NCBI RefSeq assembly: GCF_024168645.1
Contig: NZ_JALJWF010000001.1
Coordinates: 1,913,001 to 1,977,000, forward strand
Reading direction: 5' to 3'
Origin: Pseudomonas sp. GGS8
Lineage (GTDB): Bacteria; Pseudomonadota; Gammaproteobacteria; Pseudomonadales; Pseudomonadaceae
Length of the DNA stretch: 64,000 nt
Shown: piece after piece, positions 17,157 through 25,590 of the stretch
How positions within the stretch are numbered: position 1 is the first letter of the stretch
How the letters are laid out: every line of letters begins with the position of its first letter
The notes under the pieces: model-generated
What the model was told of the DNA's origin: nothing
The model's database searches: none
Seen by the model: only the letters and a program-made list of their open reading frames with translations
Translations under genes and position numbers: made by a program

Positions 17157-18128
17157 ATGTTGCAGAACATTCCCACCCACGTCATTGCAGGCCCGCTGGG
17201 TGCCGGCAAGACCAGCCTGATCAAGCACCTGCTGGCGCAACGGCCGGCCGGTGAGCGCTGGGCGGTGCTGATCAACGAGTTCGGCCAGATCGGTCTGGAT
17301 GCCGCGCTGTTGACCCAGGACGCCGATGGTATCGCACTGGGGGAAGTGGCCGGGGGCTGTTTGTGTTGCGTCAATGGTGCGCCGTTTCAGATTGGCCTCG
17401 GGCGGTTGCTGCGCAAGGCACGACCGCATCGACTGTTCATCGAGCCCTCCGGGCTGGGGCATCCGGCGCAGTTGCTTAGGCAATTGAGCGAGGCGCCGTG
17501 GCAAGGCGTCCTGGCGGTGCAGCCCTGTGTGCTGGTGTTGGACGCTCAGGCGCTCGCGGCCGGAAAACCGCTACCTGCGGCGCAACAGCAAGCCTTGGAC
17601 AGTGCCGGGTTGCTGTTGCTGAACAAGGCGGAAAGCCTCGACGACAGTGATCGCCAGCGAGTTGTCGCACAGTTGCCGTCGCGTCCTTTGTACTGGACGC
17701 AGCAGGCTGTCTTGCCGCTGAGCGAGTTACCGGGCCTCAAGGCTCAGGCTGTCGCGGGTGTGGATAACCTCAACGTGCCCAAGGGATTGGCGCAGATACC
17801 GGCCATCTGGACTGACCCCGCGCAGCCGATTTGCTTGAGTCAGGCGCAAGAGGGTGGCTGGAGCATCGGCTGGCGCTGGCATCCGAGTCAGACGTTCGAT
17901 GCCGTGCTTGTTGGAAAGTGGCTTGAGAGCCTTGAGTGGTTGCGGGCGAAGCTGGTTATCCACAGTGTCGAGGGTTGGGTGTCGGCCAACGCGCTGGATA
18001 ACTCGTTACTGGATTGGCAGCCCAGCGAATGGCGACGGGATTCGCGCATCGAGCTGATTTTCAGTGAGCCGCAGGCTGTCCGAGAGTTGCAGGAAGGTTT
18101 GGCGGGGTGCCGCGAGCAGGCCAATTAG
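17157..18128 (+). CDS. Second COG0523/CobW-family GTPase
   Basis: 323 residues. The frame is open upstream, but ATG 17157 starts the family exactly (MLQNIPTHVIAGPLGAGKTS). P-loop GPLGAGKT (12-19), CLCC metal motif (68-71), EPSGLGHP and LLNKAE in place of NKxD, with a shorter C-terminal domain than the ZigA-like paralog. Probably another metal chaperone of the zinc region; no Zur box was found in its 27-base upstream gap. A TTATCCACA 9-mer lies in the coding sequence at 17956. Confidence 0.82.
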   Translation: MLQNIPTHVIAGPLGAGKTSLIKHLLAQRPAGERWAVLINEFGQIGLDAALLTQDADGIALGEVAGGCLCCVNGAPFQIGLGRLLRKARPHRLFIEPSGLGHPAQLLRQLSEAPWQGVLAVQPCVLVLDAQALAAGKPLPAAQQQALDSAGLLLLNKAESLDDSDRQRVVAQLPSRPLYWTQQAVLPLSELPGLKAQAVAGVDNLNVPKGLAQIPAIWTDPAQPICLSQAQEGGWSIGWRWHPSQTFDAVLVGKWLESLEWLRAKLVIHSVEGWVSANALDNSLLDWQPSEWRRDSRIELIFSEPQAVRELQEGLAGCREQAN

Positions 18129-18241
18129 AGAGTTTTTGTGCAGTTTTTGAAGGCCTCATCGCGGGCAAACTGAACTGGCCTAATGATTTTGGACACTTCA
18201 ATCGGGCGCTATGATGGCGCCCAAATCTGAGGTGTTTGGAT

Positions 18242-18544
18242 ATGCGTAAATCTTATTCCAGTGAATTCAAGCTCAAGGCCGCCAGCATGGTGCTGGACGA
18301 GGGCCAGTCAGTTCCCGAAGTCTGTGCCAGTCTGGATATTGGCCCTACCGCCTTGCGCCGTTGGGTCGACCAGGTTCGCAAAGAGCGCTTGGGTTCGACC
18401 CCGGAGGGGGCTAAGGCAATTACCGCCGATCAGCGAGAGATTCAGCAGCTCAAAGCGTTGCTCAGGCAAAAAGACCTGGACATTGAAATCCTAAAAAAGG
18501 CCAGTGCTCTCCTGCTTTTGGACTCCAAAGATCATTCTCGTTGA
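18242..18544 (+). CDS. IS3-family transposase OrfA
   Basis: 100 residues from ATG 18242 behind GAGGTG. HTH_Tnp_1 domain (MRKSYSSEFKLKAASMVLDE, VCASLDIGPTALRRWV) followed by a leucine-zipper-like helix (IQQLKALLRQKDLDIEILKK). It binds the terminal repeats and, by -1 frameshift near codon 86, is fused to OrfB. It stops four bases into the orfB open frame. Confidence 0.9.
   Translation: MRKSYSSEFKLKAASMVLDEGQSVPEVCASLDIGPTALRRWVDQVRKERLGSTPEGAKAITADQREIQQLKALLRQKDLDIEILKKASALLLLDSKDHSR
18493..18499 (+). other. Programmed -1 ribosomal frameshift site
   Basis: A_AAA_AAG in the orfA frame (codons CTA AAA AAG), the classic IS3-family slippery heptamer. After slipping back one base, translation continues from 18499 in the orfB frame without a stop, giving the OrfAB transposase. 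Confidence 0.8.
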
Positions 18545-19377
18545 TCAATGAGCTGGACGAGCAGTACGGCGTTAACAATTGCTGTCGGGCGTTTGGAGTC
18601 AACCGCAGCAGCTTTTACGCCTGGCGTCAGCGCCAAGGCAAGGTGAAGCCTGAGCGGGAGAAACTCAAAGCCGTGCTGGTCGAGCATCACAAGGAGTCCA
18701 GAGCGTCCGCAGGCTCTCGCACCCTTTCCAAGGAGCTGCAAGCCAAGGGGCATCGTGTCGGGCGACATATGGCTCGCAGTTTGATGCGTGAAGCCGGGGT
18801 TGCCAGTCATCAGCGGCGGCGGCACAAGTACAAATCTTCCGGCGTGGAAGCGCTGGTGGCGCCGCATGTACTCAAGCGCAAGTTTGATGTCACGGCGATC
18901 AACCAGGTGTGGTGTGGCGATGTGACGTACATCAAGGTTGGCAAGCGCTGGATGTATTTCGCGGTGGTGCTGGATCTGTTTGCTCGCCGGATCGTGGGGT
19001 GGTCGTTTTCAATGATTTCCGATGCCACGTTGACCTGCGAAGCGTTGCGGATGGCGGTCCAATTGCGAGGCCGTCCAAAAGAGGTGCTGTTTCACTCTGA
19101 TCAAGGCTGCCAATACACCAGCCACAAATTCAGGAATGAGATGCGCAAGCATGGACTCCTGCACAGCATGAGTCGTAAAGGTGAGTGCTGGGACAATGCC
19201 CCGATGGAGCGTTTCTTTGGGAGCCTGAAGTCAGAGTGGGTGCCAGAAGATGGCTACAGCTCGGAGCATGAAGCCCGCGTGGATGTGCAGCGTTATGTGA
19301 TGCGATACAACAACGTCAGGCTCCATAGCTACAACGATTACCGGTCGCCGGTAGCTATGGAGAAACTGGCGGCGTGA
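18541..19377 (+). CDS. IS3-family transposase OrfB (integrase core)
   Basis: About 278 residues from TTG 18541, but normally made as an OrfAB fusion. HTH_21 segment (YGVNNCCRAFGVNRSSFYAW) and rve core with the DDE triad in VWCGDVTYI, FHSDQGCQYTS and NAPMERFFGSLKSE. It catalyses strand cleavage and joining during transposition. No stop or frame break is seen, so the copy appears functional. Confidence 0.92.
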   Translation: MINELDEQYGVNNCCRAFGVNRSSFYAWRQRQGKVKPEREKLKAVLVEHHKESRASAGSRTLSKELQAKGHRVGRHMARSLMREAGVASHQRRRHKYKSSGVEALVAPHVLKRKFDVTAINQVWCGDVTYIKVGKRWMYFAVVLDLFARRIVGWSFSMISDATLTCEALRMAVQLRGRPKEVLFHSDQGCQYTSHKFRNEMRKHGLLHSMSRKGECWDNAPMERFFGSLKSEWVPEDGYSSEHEARVDVQRYVMRYNNVRLHSYNDYRSPVAMEKLAA

Positions 19378-19415
19378 AAACCTTAACTGGTGTCCAGAAT
19401 TACTTGACCAGTTCA

Positions 19416-19471
19416 AACCCGCTCCCACAGGTACAGTGTGAGCCTTGTGGGGGCGGGCTTGCCCGCGATTG
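19416..19471. repeat. Right part of the IS-interrupted REP plus an inverted REP unit
   Basis: AACCCGCTCCCACAG is the remainder of a REP split by the IS (left part 18157-18170); an opposite unit, GTGGGGGCGGGCTTGCCCGC, follows at about 19447. Originally this was one inverted REP pair downstream of the COG0523 gene. Confidence 0.8.
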
Positions 19472-19493
19472 CTTTAACTGATGTACGCCAAAC

Positions 19494-19907
19494 TCAAGGT
19501 CGCCACTTGGTGTGCTCTTGCCGCCACTGGCTCAACTCAATCACCTCGGCGCTGGGTTTTGCGACGTCGACCACCGGCGGAGTGTCGTCGAACGGCATCG
19601 GGTAGGGCGCGAGCTCGATCTGTGCGCTATGGGCACCGAACTGAGTGATGGTGCCGGTGTGGCGGGTTTCGCCGGTCACGGTGAACTCGAAGTTATACAC
19701 ACGGGCCAGGCGCCGACGGCCGTTAGCGTCTTTAATGAAAGCGATCTTTTTCAAGGCCACGTTGCCGTCCAGCAACTCGATCCGCAGCTTGGCACAATGC
19801 TGCTGAACCCGCTCCAGCGCGCGTTCACGCATGCCGTGGTTGTGCCACAGCCACGCACCACCGGTGGCGAGCAGCATAAACACGAAGATATTTCCGAGGG
19901 TCAGCAT
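19494..19907 (-). CDS. DUF3301 membrane protein
   Basis: 137 residues. One N-terminal helix (LGNIFVFMLLATGGAWLW) then a soluble domain: RERALERVQQHCAKLRIELLDGNVALKKIAF, RRRLARVYNFEFTVTGE. This pattern is DUF3301, a conserved gamma-proteobacterial family of unknown function. It is a single gene after the REP, read away from pdxY. Confidence 0.8.
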   Translation of the reverse strand: MLTLGNIFVFMLLATGGAWLWHNHGMRERALERVQQHCAKLRIELLDGNVALKKIAFIKDANGRRRLARVYNFEFTVTGETRHTGTITQFGAHSAQIELAPYPMPFDDTPPVVDVAKPSAEVIELSQWRQEHTKWRP

Positions 19908-20027
19908 CAGCAGGGTGCTCCAACAAGATAGTGTCAGCTTAACTGCGTCGCCGGTCTGTCGTACAGGCTGCGTTTAGTCGCATACTGCGCGGCTCGAATT
20001 TCAATCGGTTTACGGAAAACTCACCGC

Positions 20028-20900
20028 ATGAAACGTACGCCCCATCTGCTCGCCATCCAGTCCCACGTGGTGTTCGGCCATGCTGGCAACAGCGCCGCGG
20101 TATTCCCGATGCAGCGGGCCGGGGTAAACGTCTGGCCACTCAATACCGTGCAGTTCTCCAACCACACACAGTATGGTCAGTGGGCCGGGGAAGTGCTGGC
20201 CCCGCATCAGATTCCGGAATTGGTGGAAGGCATCGCGGCGATTGGCGAACTGGGCAACTGCGATGCCGTGTTGTCCGGCTACCTCGGCAGCGCGGCCCAG
20301 GGTCGGGCGATTCTGGCGGGGGTGGAGCGAATCAAATCGATCAACCCGAAAGCCTTATACCTCTGCGATCCGGTGATGGGCCATCCGGAGAAGGGCTGCA
20401 GCGTTCCAGCCGAAGTCAGCGATTTCCTGCTCGAAGAGGCTGCGGCGATGGCCGATTTCATGTGCCCGAATCAGTTGGAGCTGAACAGCTTCTCGGGGCG
20501 CAAGGCGCAGTCACTGTTCGATTGCCTGGCCATGGCGAGGGCGCTGCTGGCGCGCGGTCCGAAGGCGGTACTGGTCAAGCATCTCGACTATCCCGGCAAA
20601 CTGGCGGATGGCTTCGAGATGTTGCTGGTGACCGCTGAAGGCAGCTGGCACTTGCGTCGGCCGTTGCTGGCGTTTCCGCGTCAGCCGGTGGGCGTTGGGG
20701 ATCTGACTTCCGGGTTGTTCCTGGCGCGCGTGCTGCTGGGTGACAGTCTGGTGAGCGCCTTCGAATTCACCGCGGCGGCAGTGCACGAAGTGCTGCTGGA
20801 AACTCAGGCTTGCGCCAGCTATGAGCTGGAACTGGTGCGGGCGCAGGACCGGATCGCCCATCCCCGGGTGCGGTTCGAGGCGACCGCGATCAGTCTTTAA
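20028..20900 (+). CDS. pdxY: Pyridoxal kinase PdxY
   Basis: 290 residues, ribokinase-like fold. Start [20 protein letters not shown] holds the vitamin-binding serine region; [34 protein letters not shown] and the anion-hole segment [13 protein letters not shown] (GxGD with catalytic Asp) follow. It phosphorylates pyridoxal to pyridoxal 5'-phosphate in the B6 salvage pathway. Confidence 0.92.
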   Translation: MKRTPHLLAIQSHVVFGHAGNSAAVFPMQRAGVNVWPLNTVQFSNHTQYGQWAGEVLAPHQIPELVEGIAAIGELGNCDAVLSGYLGSAAQGRAILAGVERIKSINPKALYLCDPVMGHPEKGCSVPAEVSDFLLEEAAAMADFMCPNQLELNSFSGRKAQSLFDCLAMARALLARGPKAVLVKHLDYPGKLADGFEMLLVTAEGSWHLRRPLLAFPRQPVGVGDLTSGLFLARVLLGDSLVSAFEFTAAAVHEVLLETQACASYELELVRAQDRIAHPRVRFEATAISL

Positions 20901-20901
20901 A

Positions 20902-20975
20902 AGCTTCGCGGGCAAGCCTCGCTCCTGCACAGGGATGGCGTATTACCCGTAGGAGCGAGGCTTGCCCGCGAAAGC
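20902..20975. repeat. REP palindrome pair (inverted)
   Basis: CTTCGCGGGCAAGCCTCGCT and AGCGAGGCTTGCCCGCGAA face each other between the convergent pdxY and thioesterase genes, starting directly after the pdxY stop. Confidence 0.85.
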
Positions 20976-20994
20976 GATCTAAAGACCGAACACG

Positions 20995-21477
20995 TCAGGC
21001 GTCGCCCTTGATTTCCTGATAGCGCTTTTCCAGTTCCTGACGAATCTGCCGACGCTGCTGGGCCTGCATGTACCGACGCTTGTCTTCGCTGTGCTGCGGT
21101 TGCAGCGGCGGGACGGCGGCCGGTTTGCGCTGGTCATCCACCGCGACCATGGTGAAGAAGCAGCTGTTGGTGTGGCGCACCGAGCGTTCGCGAATGTTCT
21201 CGGTCACGACCTTGATGCCCACCTCCATCGAGGTATTGCCGGTGTAGTTGACCGAGGCCAGAAAGGTCACCAGCTCACCGACGTGAATCGGCTCGCGGAA
21301 GATCACCTGATCTACCGACAAGGTCACTACGTAACGGCCGGCATACCGGCTGGCGCAAGCGTAGGCCACTTCATCGAGGTATTTGAGCAGGGTGCCACCG
21401 TGGACATTGCCAGAGAAGTTGGCCATGTCGGGGGTCATCAATACCGTCATCGACAGCTGGGCGTTTCCGGGTTCCAT
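20995..21477 (-). CDS. Acyl-CoA thioesterase (hotdog fold, YciA-like)
   Basis: 160 residues. Hotdog signature: TPDMANFSGNVHGGTLLKYLDEVAYACA with the catalytic Asp/Asn region, VDQVIFREPIHVGELV and NTSMEVGIKVVTENI. A charged C-terminal helix (RRYMQAQQRRQIRQELEKR) extends the domain. It hydrolyses acyl-CoA thioesters in the cytosol; chain-length preference cannot be read from sequence. A related gene is cut by the right edge of the window. Confidence 0.87.
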   Translation of the reverse strand: MEPGNAQLSMTVLMTPDMANFSGNVHGGTLLKYLDEVAYACASRYAGRYVVTLSVDQVIFREPIHVGELVTFLASVNYTGNTSMEVGIKVVTENIRERSVRHTNSCFFTMVAVDDQRKPAAVPPLQPQHSEDKRRYMQAQQRRQIRQELEKRYQEIKGDA

Positions 21478-21680
21478 AACGTACTCACGGGTTCAAGGCA
21501 GGGTTTCGGGGTACACCTCTGTGGGTGCTTGTCGGTGTTTTTCAAACCAACAGTTATCGGGACGCCGGGCGGAGAGGCGCCGTCACGCCCGAAGCGATCT
21601 GTTTCCATATATTGCACCGTCTTTGCGCCGGAAGTCGCGGTGTTACCCTTCAAAAGCCACCCCCCAAGGAGCCACACGCC

Positions 21681-23444
21681 ATGCATGCCATCAGTTTCAT
21701 TCAGGATCTGGCAGTGATCATGTTGATCGCGGGTGTGGTGACCGTGCTCTTTCACCGTCTCAAACAACCGGTGGTGCTTGGCTACATCGTCGCCGGTTTC
21801 ATCATCGGCCCGCACACGCCGCCGTTCGGCCTGATCCACGACGAAGAAACCATCAAGACCCTCGCCGAGCTCGGGGTGATTTTCCTGATGTTCTGCCTGG
21901 GGCTGGAGTTCAGCCTGCGCAAGCTGTTCAACGTCGGCGCCACGGCATTTATCGCGGCCTTCCTGGAAATCGTCCTGATGATCTGGATCGGCTACGAAAT
22001 CGGCCGCTGGTTCGACTGGAATACCATGGACTCGCTATTCCTCGGCGCGATCCTGGCCATTTCCTCGACCACCATCATCGTCAAAGCGCTCAACGACCTG
22101 AAAATGAAGAACGAGCGTTTTGCGCAGTTGATCTTCGGCGTTCTGATCGTCGAAGACATCCTCGGTATCGGCATCATCGCCTTGCTGTCGAGCATCGCGG
22201 TCAGCGGCACCGTCAGTTCCGGCGAAGTGTTTTCCACGGTCGGCAAGCTTTCCCTGTTCATGATTGTCGCACTGGTCATCGGCATTCTGCTGGTGCCGCG
22301 ACTACTGGCCTATGTGGCGAAATTCGAAAGCAACGAGATGCTGCTGATCACCGTGCTGGGCCTGTGTTTCGGCTTCTGCCTGCTGGTGGTCAAGCTTGAA
22401 TACAGCATGGTCCTCGGTGCATTCCTGATCGGCGCGATCATGGCCGAATCGCGCCAGCTGCTGAAAATCGAGCAGTTGATCGAGCCGGTTCGCGACCTGT
22501 TCAGTGCCATCTTCTTCGTCGCCATCGGCCTGATGCTCGACCCGATGATCCTGCTGCAATACGCCTGGCCGATTGCGGTGATCACTGTGGCGGTGGTGCT
22601 GGGCAAGATGCTGTCCTGCGGCCTCGGCGCGTTTATCGCCGGCAATGACGGACGCACTTCACTGCGCGTGGGAATGGGGCTTTCACAGATTGGCGAATTC
22701 TCTTTCATCATCGCCGCGCTGGGCATGACGCTGCAGGTCACCAGCAGCTTTCTCTATCCGGTGGCTGTGGCCGTCTCGGTGATCACCACGCTGCTGACCC
22801 CGTATCTGATCCGCGCGGCCGATCCGCTGTCGATCAAGCTTGCTGCCGTGATGCCGCAGCGTCTGGGCCGTGTGCTGGGGATGTATGGCGAATGGCTGCG
22901 CAGTATTCAGCCTCAGGGCGAGGGCGCACTGCTGGCGTCGATGATTCGGCGGATTCTGTTGCAGGTGGGGGTCAATCTGGCGCTGGTGATTGCGATCTTT
23001 CTATCGGGCGCCTTCTTCGCCGAGCGCATGTCCGTTTACCTGCAAGACTGGATCAGCAACCCGAGCTGGCAGAAAGCGTTGATTTGGGGTGGGGCATTGC
23101 TGTTGTCGCTGCCGTTCCTGATCGCCGCCTATCGCAAGCTCAAGGCGCTGTCGATGCTGCTGGCAGAAATTGGGGTGAAGGCGGAGATGGCCGGCCGCCA
23201 CACACAGCGAGTGCGTCGGGTGATCGCCGAAGTGATCCCGATCCTCTCGCTGTTGGTGATTTTCCTGCTGCTGGCAGCCTTGTCGGCCAGTATTCTGCCG
23301 ACCAACAAGTTGCTGGTGCTGATTGTCGTGGTCGCGGCGGCAGTGGCGGCGCTGCTCTGGCGCTGGTTCATCCGCGTGCATACGCGGATGCAGGTGGCCT
23401 TGCTGGAAACCCTGGATAACCACAAGGACTCCTCAAGCCACTGA
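21681..23444 (+). CDS. Kef-type cation:proton antiporter (CPA2)
   Basis: 587 residues. The frame is open further upstream, but ATG 21681 follows AAGGA and starts the family (MHAISFIQDLAVIMLIAGVV). Na_H_exchanger domain with about 12 helices (VVLGYIVAGFIIGPHTPPFG, LAELGVIFLMFCLGLEFSL, FGVLIVEDILGIGIIAL). No C-terminal TrkA-N/RCK nucleotide domain is present; instead the protein continues with two or three helices (VNLALVIAIFLSGAFFAE, IPILSLLVIFLLLAALSA). Likely moves K+ or Na+ against H+. Confidence 0.87.
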   Translation: MHAISFIQDLAVIMLIAGVVTVLFHRLKQPVVLGYIVAGFIIGPHTPPFGLIHDEETIKTLAELGVIFLMFCLGLEFSLRKLFNVGATAFIAAFLEIVLMIWIGYEIGRWFDWNTMDSLFLGAILAISSTTIIVKALNDLKMKNERFAQLIFGVLIVEDILGIGIIALLSSIAVSGTVSSGEVFSTVGKLSLFMIVALVIGILLVPRLLAYVAKFESNEMLLITVLGLCFGFCLLVVKLEYSMVLGAFLIGAIMAESRQLLKIEQLIEPVRDLFSAIFFVAIGLMLDPMILLQYAWPIAVITVAVVLGKMLSCGLGAFIAGNDGRTSLRVGMGLSQIGEFSFIIAALGMTLQVTSSFLYPVAVAVSVITTLLTPYLIRAADPLSIKLAAVMPQRLGRVLGMYGEWLRSIQPQGEGALLASMIRRILLQVGVNLALVIAIFLSGAFFAERMSVYLQDWISNPSWQKALIWGGALLLSLPFLIAAYRKLKALSMLLAEIGVKAEMAGRHTQRVRRVIAEVIPILSLLVIFLLLAALSASILPTNKLLVLIVVVAAAVAALLWRWFIRVHTRMQVALLETLDNHKDSSSH

Positions 23445-23468
23445 CGTTGCGCGTCTACAAAAGGTGGA

Positions 23469-23876
23469 TCAGCTTTCCAGCCAGACGTCCCGTGCCCAGT
23501 GCCAAACCGATTCCCAGGTTTCTTCGGCGAGTAACTCTTCTTCGGCCAGCCACAACACCACGGTGCCGTCTTCTTCGACGCAGTAGTAGTTGTCGCCGTC
23601 CTGGCAGATCGGGATCAGGCTGCGATCAACACCAGCGTCCCAGGCGTTGGCGGCAACGTCCGGCAGGTAGGTGTGGGATTGCGGGTCGGTGACGGTCACC
23701 GGCTCCAGGCTGCCGTAGACCACGTCGCTGACGGTCAGCAGGAATTCTCTGAATACGAAGGGAATGTCGATGAACAGTTGTTCTTCGATTTCTACCAGCA
23801 GATCTTCGTCGGGCAACTCCAAGGGGACCGGTACCGGTTCGTTGGCTTCACGCAGTTGTTCGATGATTTCTTCCAC
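23469..23876 (-). CDS. SMI1/KNR4 family protein
   Basis: 135 acidic residues. Matches the SMI1/KNR4 fold: LPDEDLLVEIEEQLFIDIPFVFREFLLTV, an internal loop with VYGSLEPVTV, DNYYCVEEDGTVVLWL and a C-terminal WESVWHWARDVWLES. Family members often serve as immunity proteins, but this one sits among housekeeping genes with no toxin next to it, so a general role is more likely. Confidence 0.78.
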   Translation of the reverse strand: MEEIIEQLREANEPVPVPLELPDEDLLVEIEEQLFIDIPFVFREFLLTVSDVVYGSLEPVTVTDPQSHTYLPDVAANAWDAGVDRSLIPICQDGDNYYCVEEDGTVVLWLAEEELLAEETWESVWHWARDVWLES

Positions 23877-23958
23877 GTCCGGGATCCTCTTGCTTGATGG
23901 CGCGGTTTAGTTGGGGCGGTTTATACAGTAGCTCGCTATAGATGCAACCGTGAAATAG

Positions 23959-23983
23959 AAAACCCCGGCAGAGCCGGGGTTTT
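23959..23983. terminator. Bidirectional intrinsic terminator
   Basis: AAAACCCCGGC-AGA-GCCGGGGTTTT forms an 11-base perfect stem with T runs on either strand. It lies just beyond the Tim44-like gene stop (leftward) and probably ends that transcript. Confidence 0.85.
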
Positions 23984-24010
23984 CATTACAGCATGCGAAA
24001 CGCAGAGTTA

Positions 24011-24883
24011 TCAGCCGTTCTGGCGGATACCCGCTACCAGCCAAGGCTGGTTTTCGCCCTGTGGACGCTCCATGTTCCAGCTTTCGCTGAACACTTCGCC
24101 CTGGTCGAAACGCGAGGTCTTCGACACGCCGCTGAAGGTCAGGGTGGCGATGGTCTTGTCCGCACGGTCATCAACGCCGTCCAGTTGTACCTGGAGGTTG
24201 TCGATGTAGGTCGACTGGAACCCGTCGCCCAGGTCGGCACGTTCGCGCTTGAGGAACTCCAGCAGTTGCGGGGTCACGAACTCGGCGATCTTGTTCATTT
24301 CGTTGGCGTCCCAGTGCTGTTGCAGGGACTGGAAATGGTTGCGTGCGGCTTCAACGAAGCGTTCTTCGTTGAACCAGGCCGGAGCATTGATCACCGGGCG
24401 CGCGGCAACAGGTGCAGCCGAACCGCCGAAGATCGAACCCATGGCTGGCTTCTGTTCGAATACTTCACGCTGCATCGGCGCGCCGGCCGGAGCCATGTGC
24501 TCCTGTTGCTTGCGACGACGAGCGGCAATGAAGCGGAAGATCAGGAAAGCGATGACCGCCATGATCAGGATGTCGAAGATCTGCATGCCCTGGAAGCCGC
24601 CGCCCATGAACATGGAGGCCAGCAGGCCACCGGCCGCGATACCGGCCAGAGGGCCGAGCCAGCGCGAAGCACCGCCGGCCTTGGCGGCAGCGCCAGCGGC
24701 ACCGGCCGCGCCGGCAGTGGCGGCTGCACCGCCCACGCCAGGAGAAGAAGGAGCCATTTGGCTGGTCTGGTGAGTCGGCGCAGCGCCGACACTCTTGCCG
24801 CCACCAAAGCGCTTGGCGTTGGCGTCCAGGCTCATCGTCAGGCCGATGCACAACGCCATGGCGATGCTAAGAAAACGTTTCAT
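24011..24883 (-). CDS. Tim44-like domain membrane protein
   Basis: 290 residues from ATG 24883 (an upstream ATG at 24898 lacks a signal-peptide register). Signal peptide MKRFLSIAMALCIGLTMSLDANA, a low-complexity Ala/Gly stretch (GGAAATAGAAGAAGAAAKAG), a hydrophobic segment (MQIFDILIMAVIAFLIFRFIAARRRKQQ), then a Tim44 domain (about 165-290; WFNEERFVEAARNHFQSLQQ). Bacterial homologs are inner-membrane proteins of unclear role, perhaps in protein translocation or lipid contact. Confidence 0.85.
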   Translation of the reverse strand: MKRFLSIAMALCIGLTMSLDANAKRFGGGKSVGAAPTHQTSQMAPSSPGVGGAAATAGAAGAAGAAAKAGGASRWLGPLAGIAAGGLLASMFMGGGFQGMQIFDILIMAVIAFLIFRFIAARRRKQQEHMAPAGAPMQREVFEQKPAMGSIFGGSAAPVAARPVINAPAWFNEERFVEAARNHFQSLQQHWDANEMNKIAEFVTPQLLEFLKRERADLGDGFQSTYIDNLQVQLDGVDDRADKTIATLTFSGVSKTSRFDQGEVFSESWNMERPQGENQPWLVAGIRQNG

Positions 24884-25062
24884 AAAGGGAATTCCCATTT
24901 GTGGATGGCACGCGCGCCATGTTGCACAGCTGAAGTGTCACTGGCTAGCGGCAGAGTGTTTCGGGCTTTTGCCTGACAGGTTCTGTTCAGCTTCAGTCAA
25001 CGCAATAAGGTCTGGTAACGTTAGTCTGTAGTACGAGTGGACAGCTTCTGTAGGAAGGATGC

Positions 25063-25503
25063 TTAGCGCCGCAGCGCCAGCATGACCACACCGGCCGTAA
25101 TCAGGCCAATTCCACCCCATTGGCGCAGGTCGAGTTTTTCGCCCAGCAGGATTACGCCGAGCACCGCCACCAGCACCACGCTGAGCTTGTCCACTGGAGC
25201 GACCAACGAGGCCGGCCCCAGTTTCAGCGCGCGGAAGTAGCAGATCCACGAGGCACCAGTGGCCAGTCCCGACAACAGCAGGAACAGGTAGCTCCTGGCC
25301 GAGATCGATCCTAAAGACTGATATTGGCCCGTGGCGTACAAAATCAAGGCCAGGCTGACCAAAACCACCATCGTGCGCAGCAGCGTGGCGAAGTCCGAGT
25401 TAACGTTTTCGATGCCGATTTTGGCGAAAATCGCGGTCATGGCGGCAAACGCCGCCGACATCAGGGCCCAGAATGTCCAGGAAGAAAAGAAACCCGAGCC
25501 CAT
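25063..25503 (-). CDS. EamA-family transporter, single domain
   Basis: 146 residues with about five helices (TFWALMSAAFAAMTAIFAKIG, MVVLVSLALILYA, SYLFLLLSGLATGASWICYF, VDKLSVVLVAVLGVILLGEKL, GIGLITAGVVMLAL). This is one EamA repeat, half the usual DMT transporter, so it probably works as a dimer. Substrate unknown. Confidence 0.82.
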   Translation of the reverse strand: MGSGFFSSWTFWALMSAAFAAMTAIFAKIGIENVNSDFATLLRTMVVLVSLALILYATGQYQSLGSISARSYLFLLLSGLATGASWICYFRALKLGPASLVAPVDKLSVVLVAVLGVILLGEKLDLRQWGGIGLITAGVVMLALRR

Positions 25504-25547
25504 GTTTTCGCGCCTTTTATGAGATCAACCTGAAACACAGGACCTTG

Positions 25548-25571
25548 GGGGAGCGAGCAGGCTCGCTCCCC
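25548..25571. repeat. REP-like hairpin between EamA and uvrD genes
   Basis: GGGGAGCGAGC-AG-GCTCGCTCCCC, an 11-base perfect stem. No T run follows on the uvrD side, so it is more like a REP unit than a simple terminator, though it lies 20 bases past the uvrD stop. Confidence 0.7.
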
Positions 25572-25590
25572 ATTAAGTCACTGGCAGGCT

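Larger units (their letters stand above)
18171..19415 (+). mobile_element. IS3-family insertion sequence, complete, inside a REP
   Basis: 1245 bases bounded by imperfect inverted ends: the outer 26 bases match at 21 positions, starting TGAACTGG, with TGGACAC shared inside. A 3-base direct repeat AAC flanks it (18168-18170 and 19416-19418). It holds orfA and orfB with a -1 frameshift signal. Removing the element and one AAC rebuilds CGCGGGCAAACCCGCTCCCA, a standard REP, so it inserted within a REP palindrome. Both ends and both frames look intact, suggesting a recent, possibly active copy. Confidence 0.9.

Noticed and set aside
23469..23876. SMI1/KNR4 gene as a toxin immunity gene
   Set aside because: No toxin gene is adjacent, and composition and setting match the core genome.
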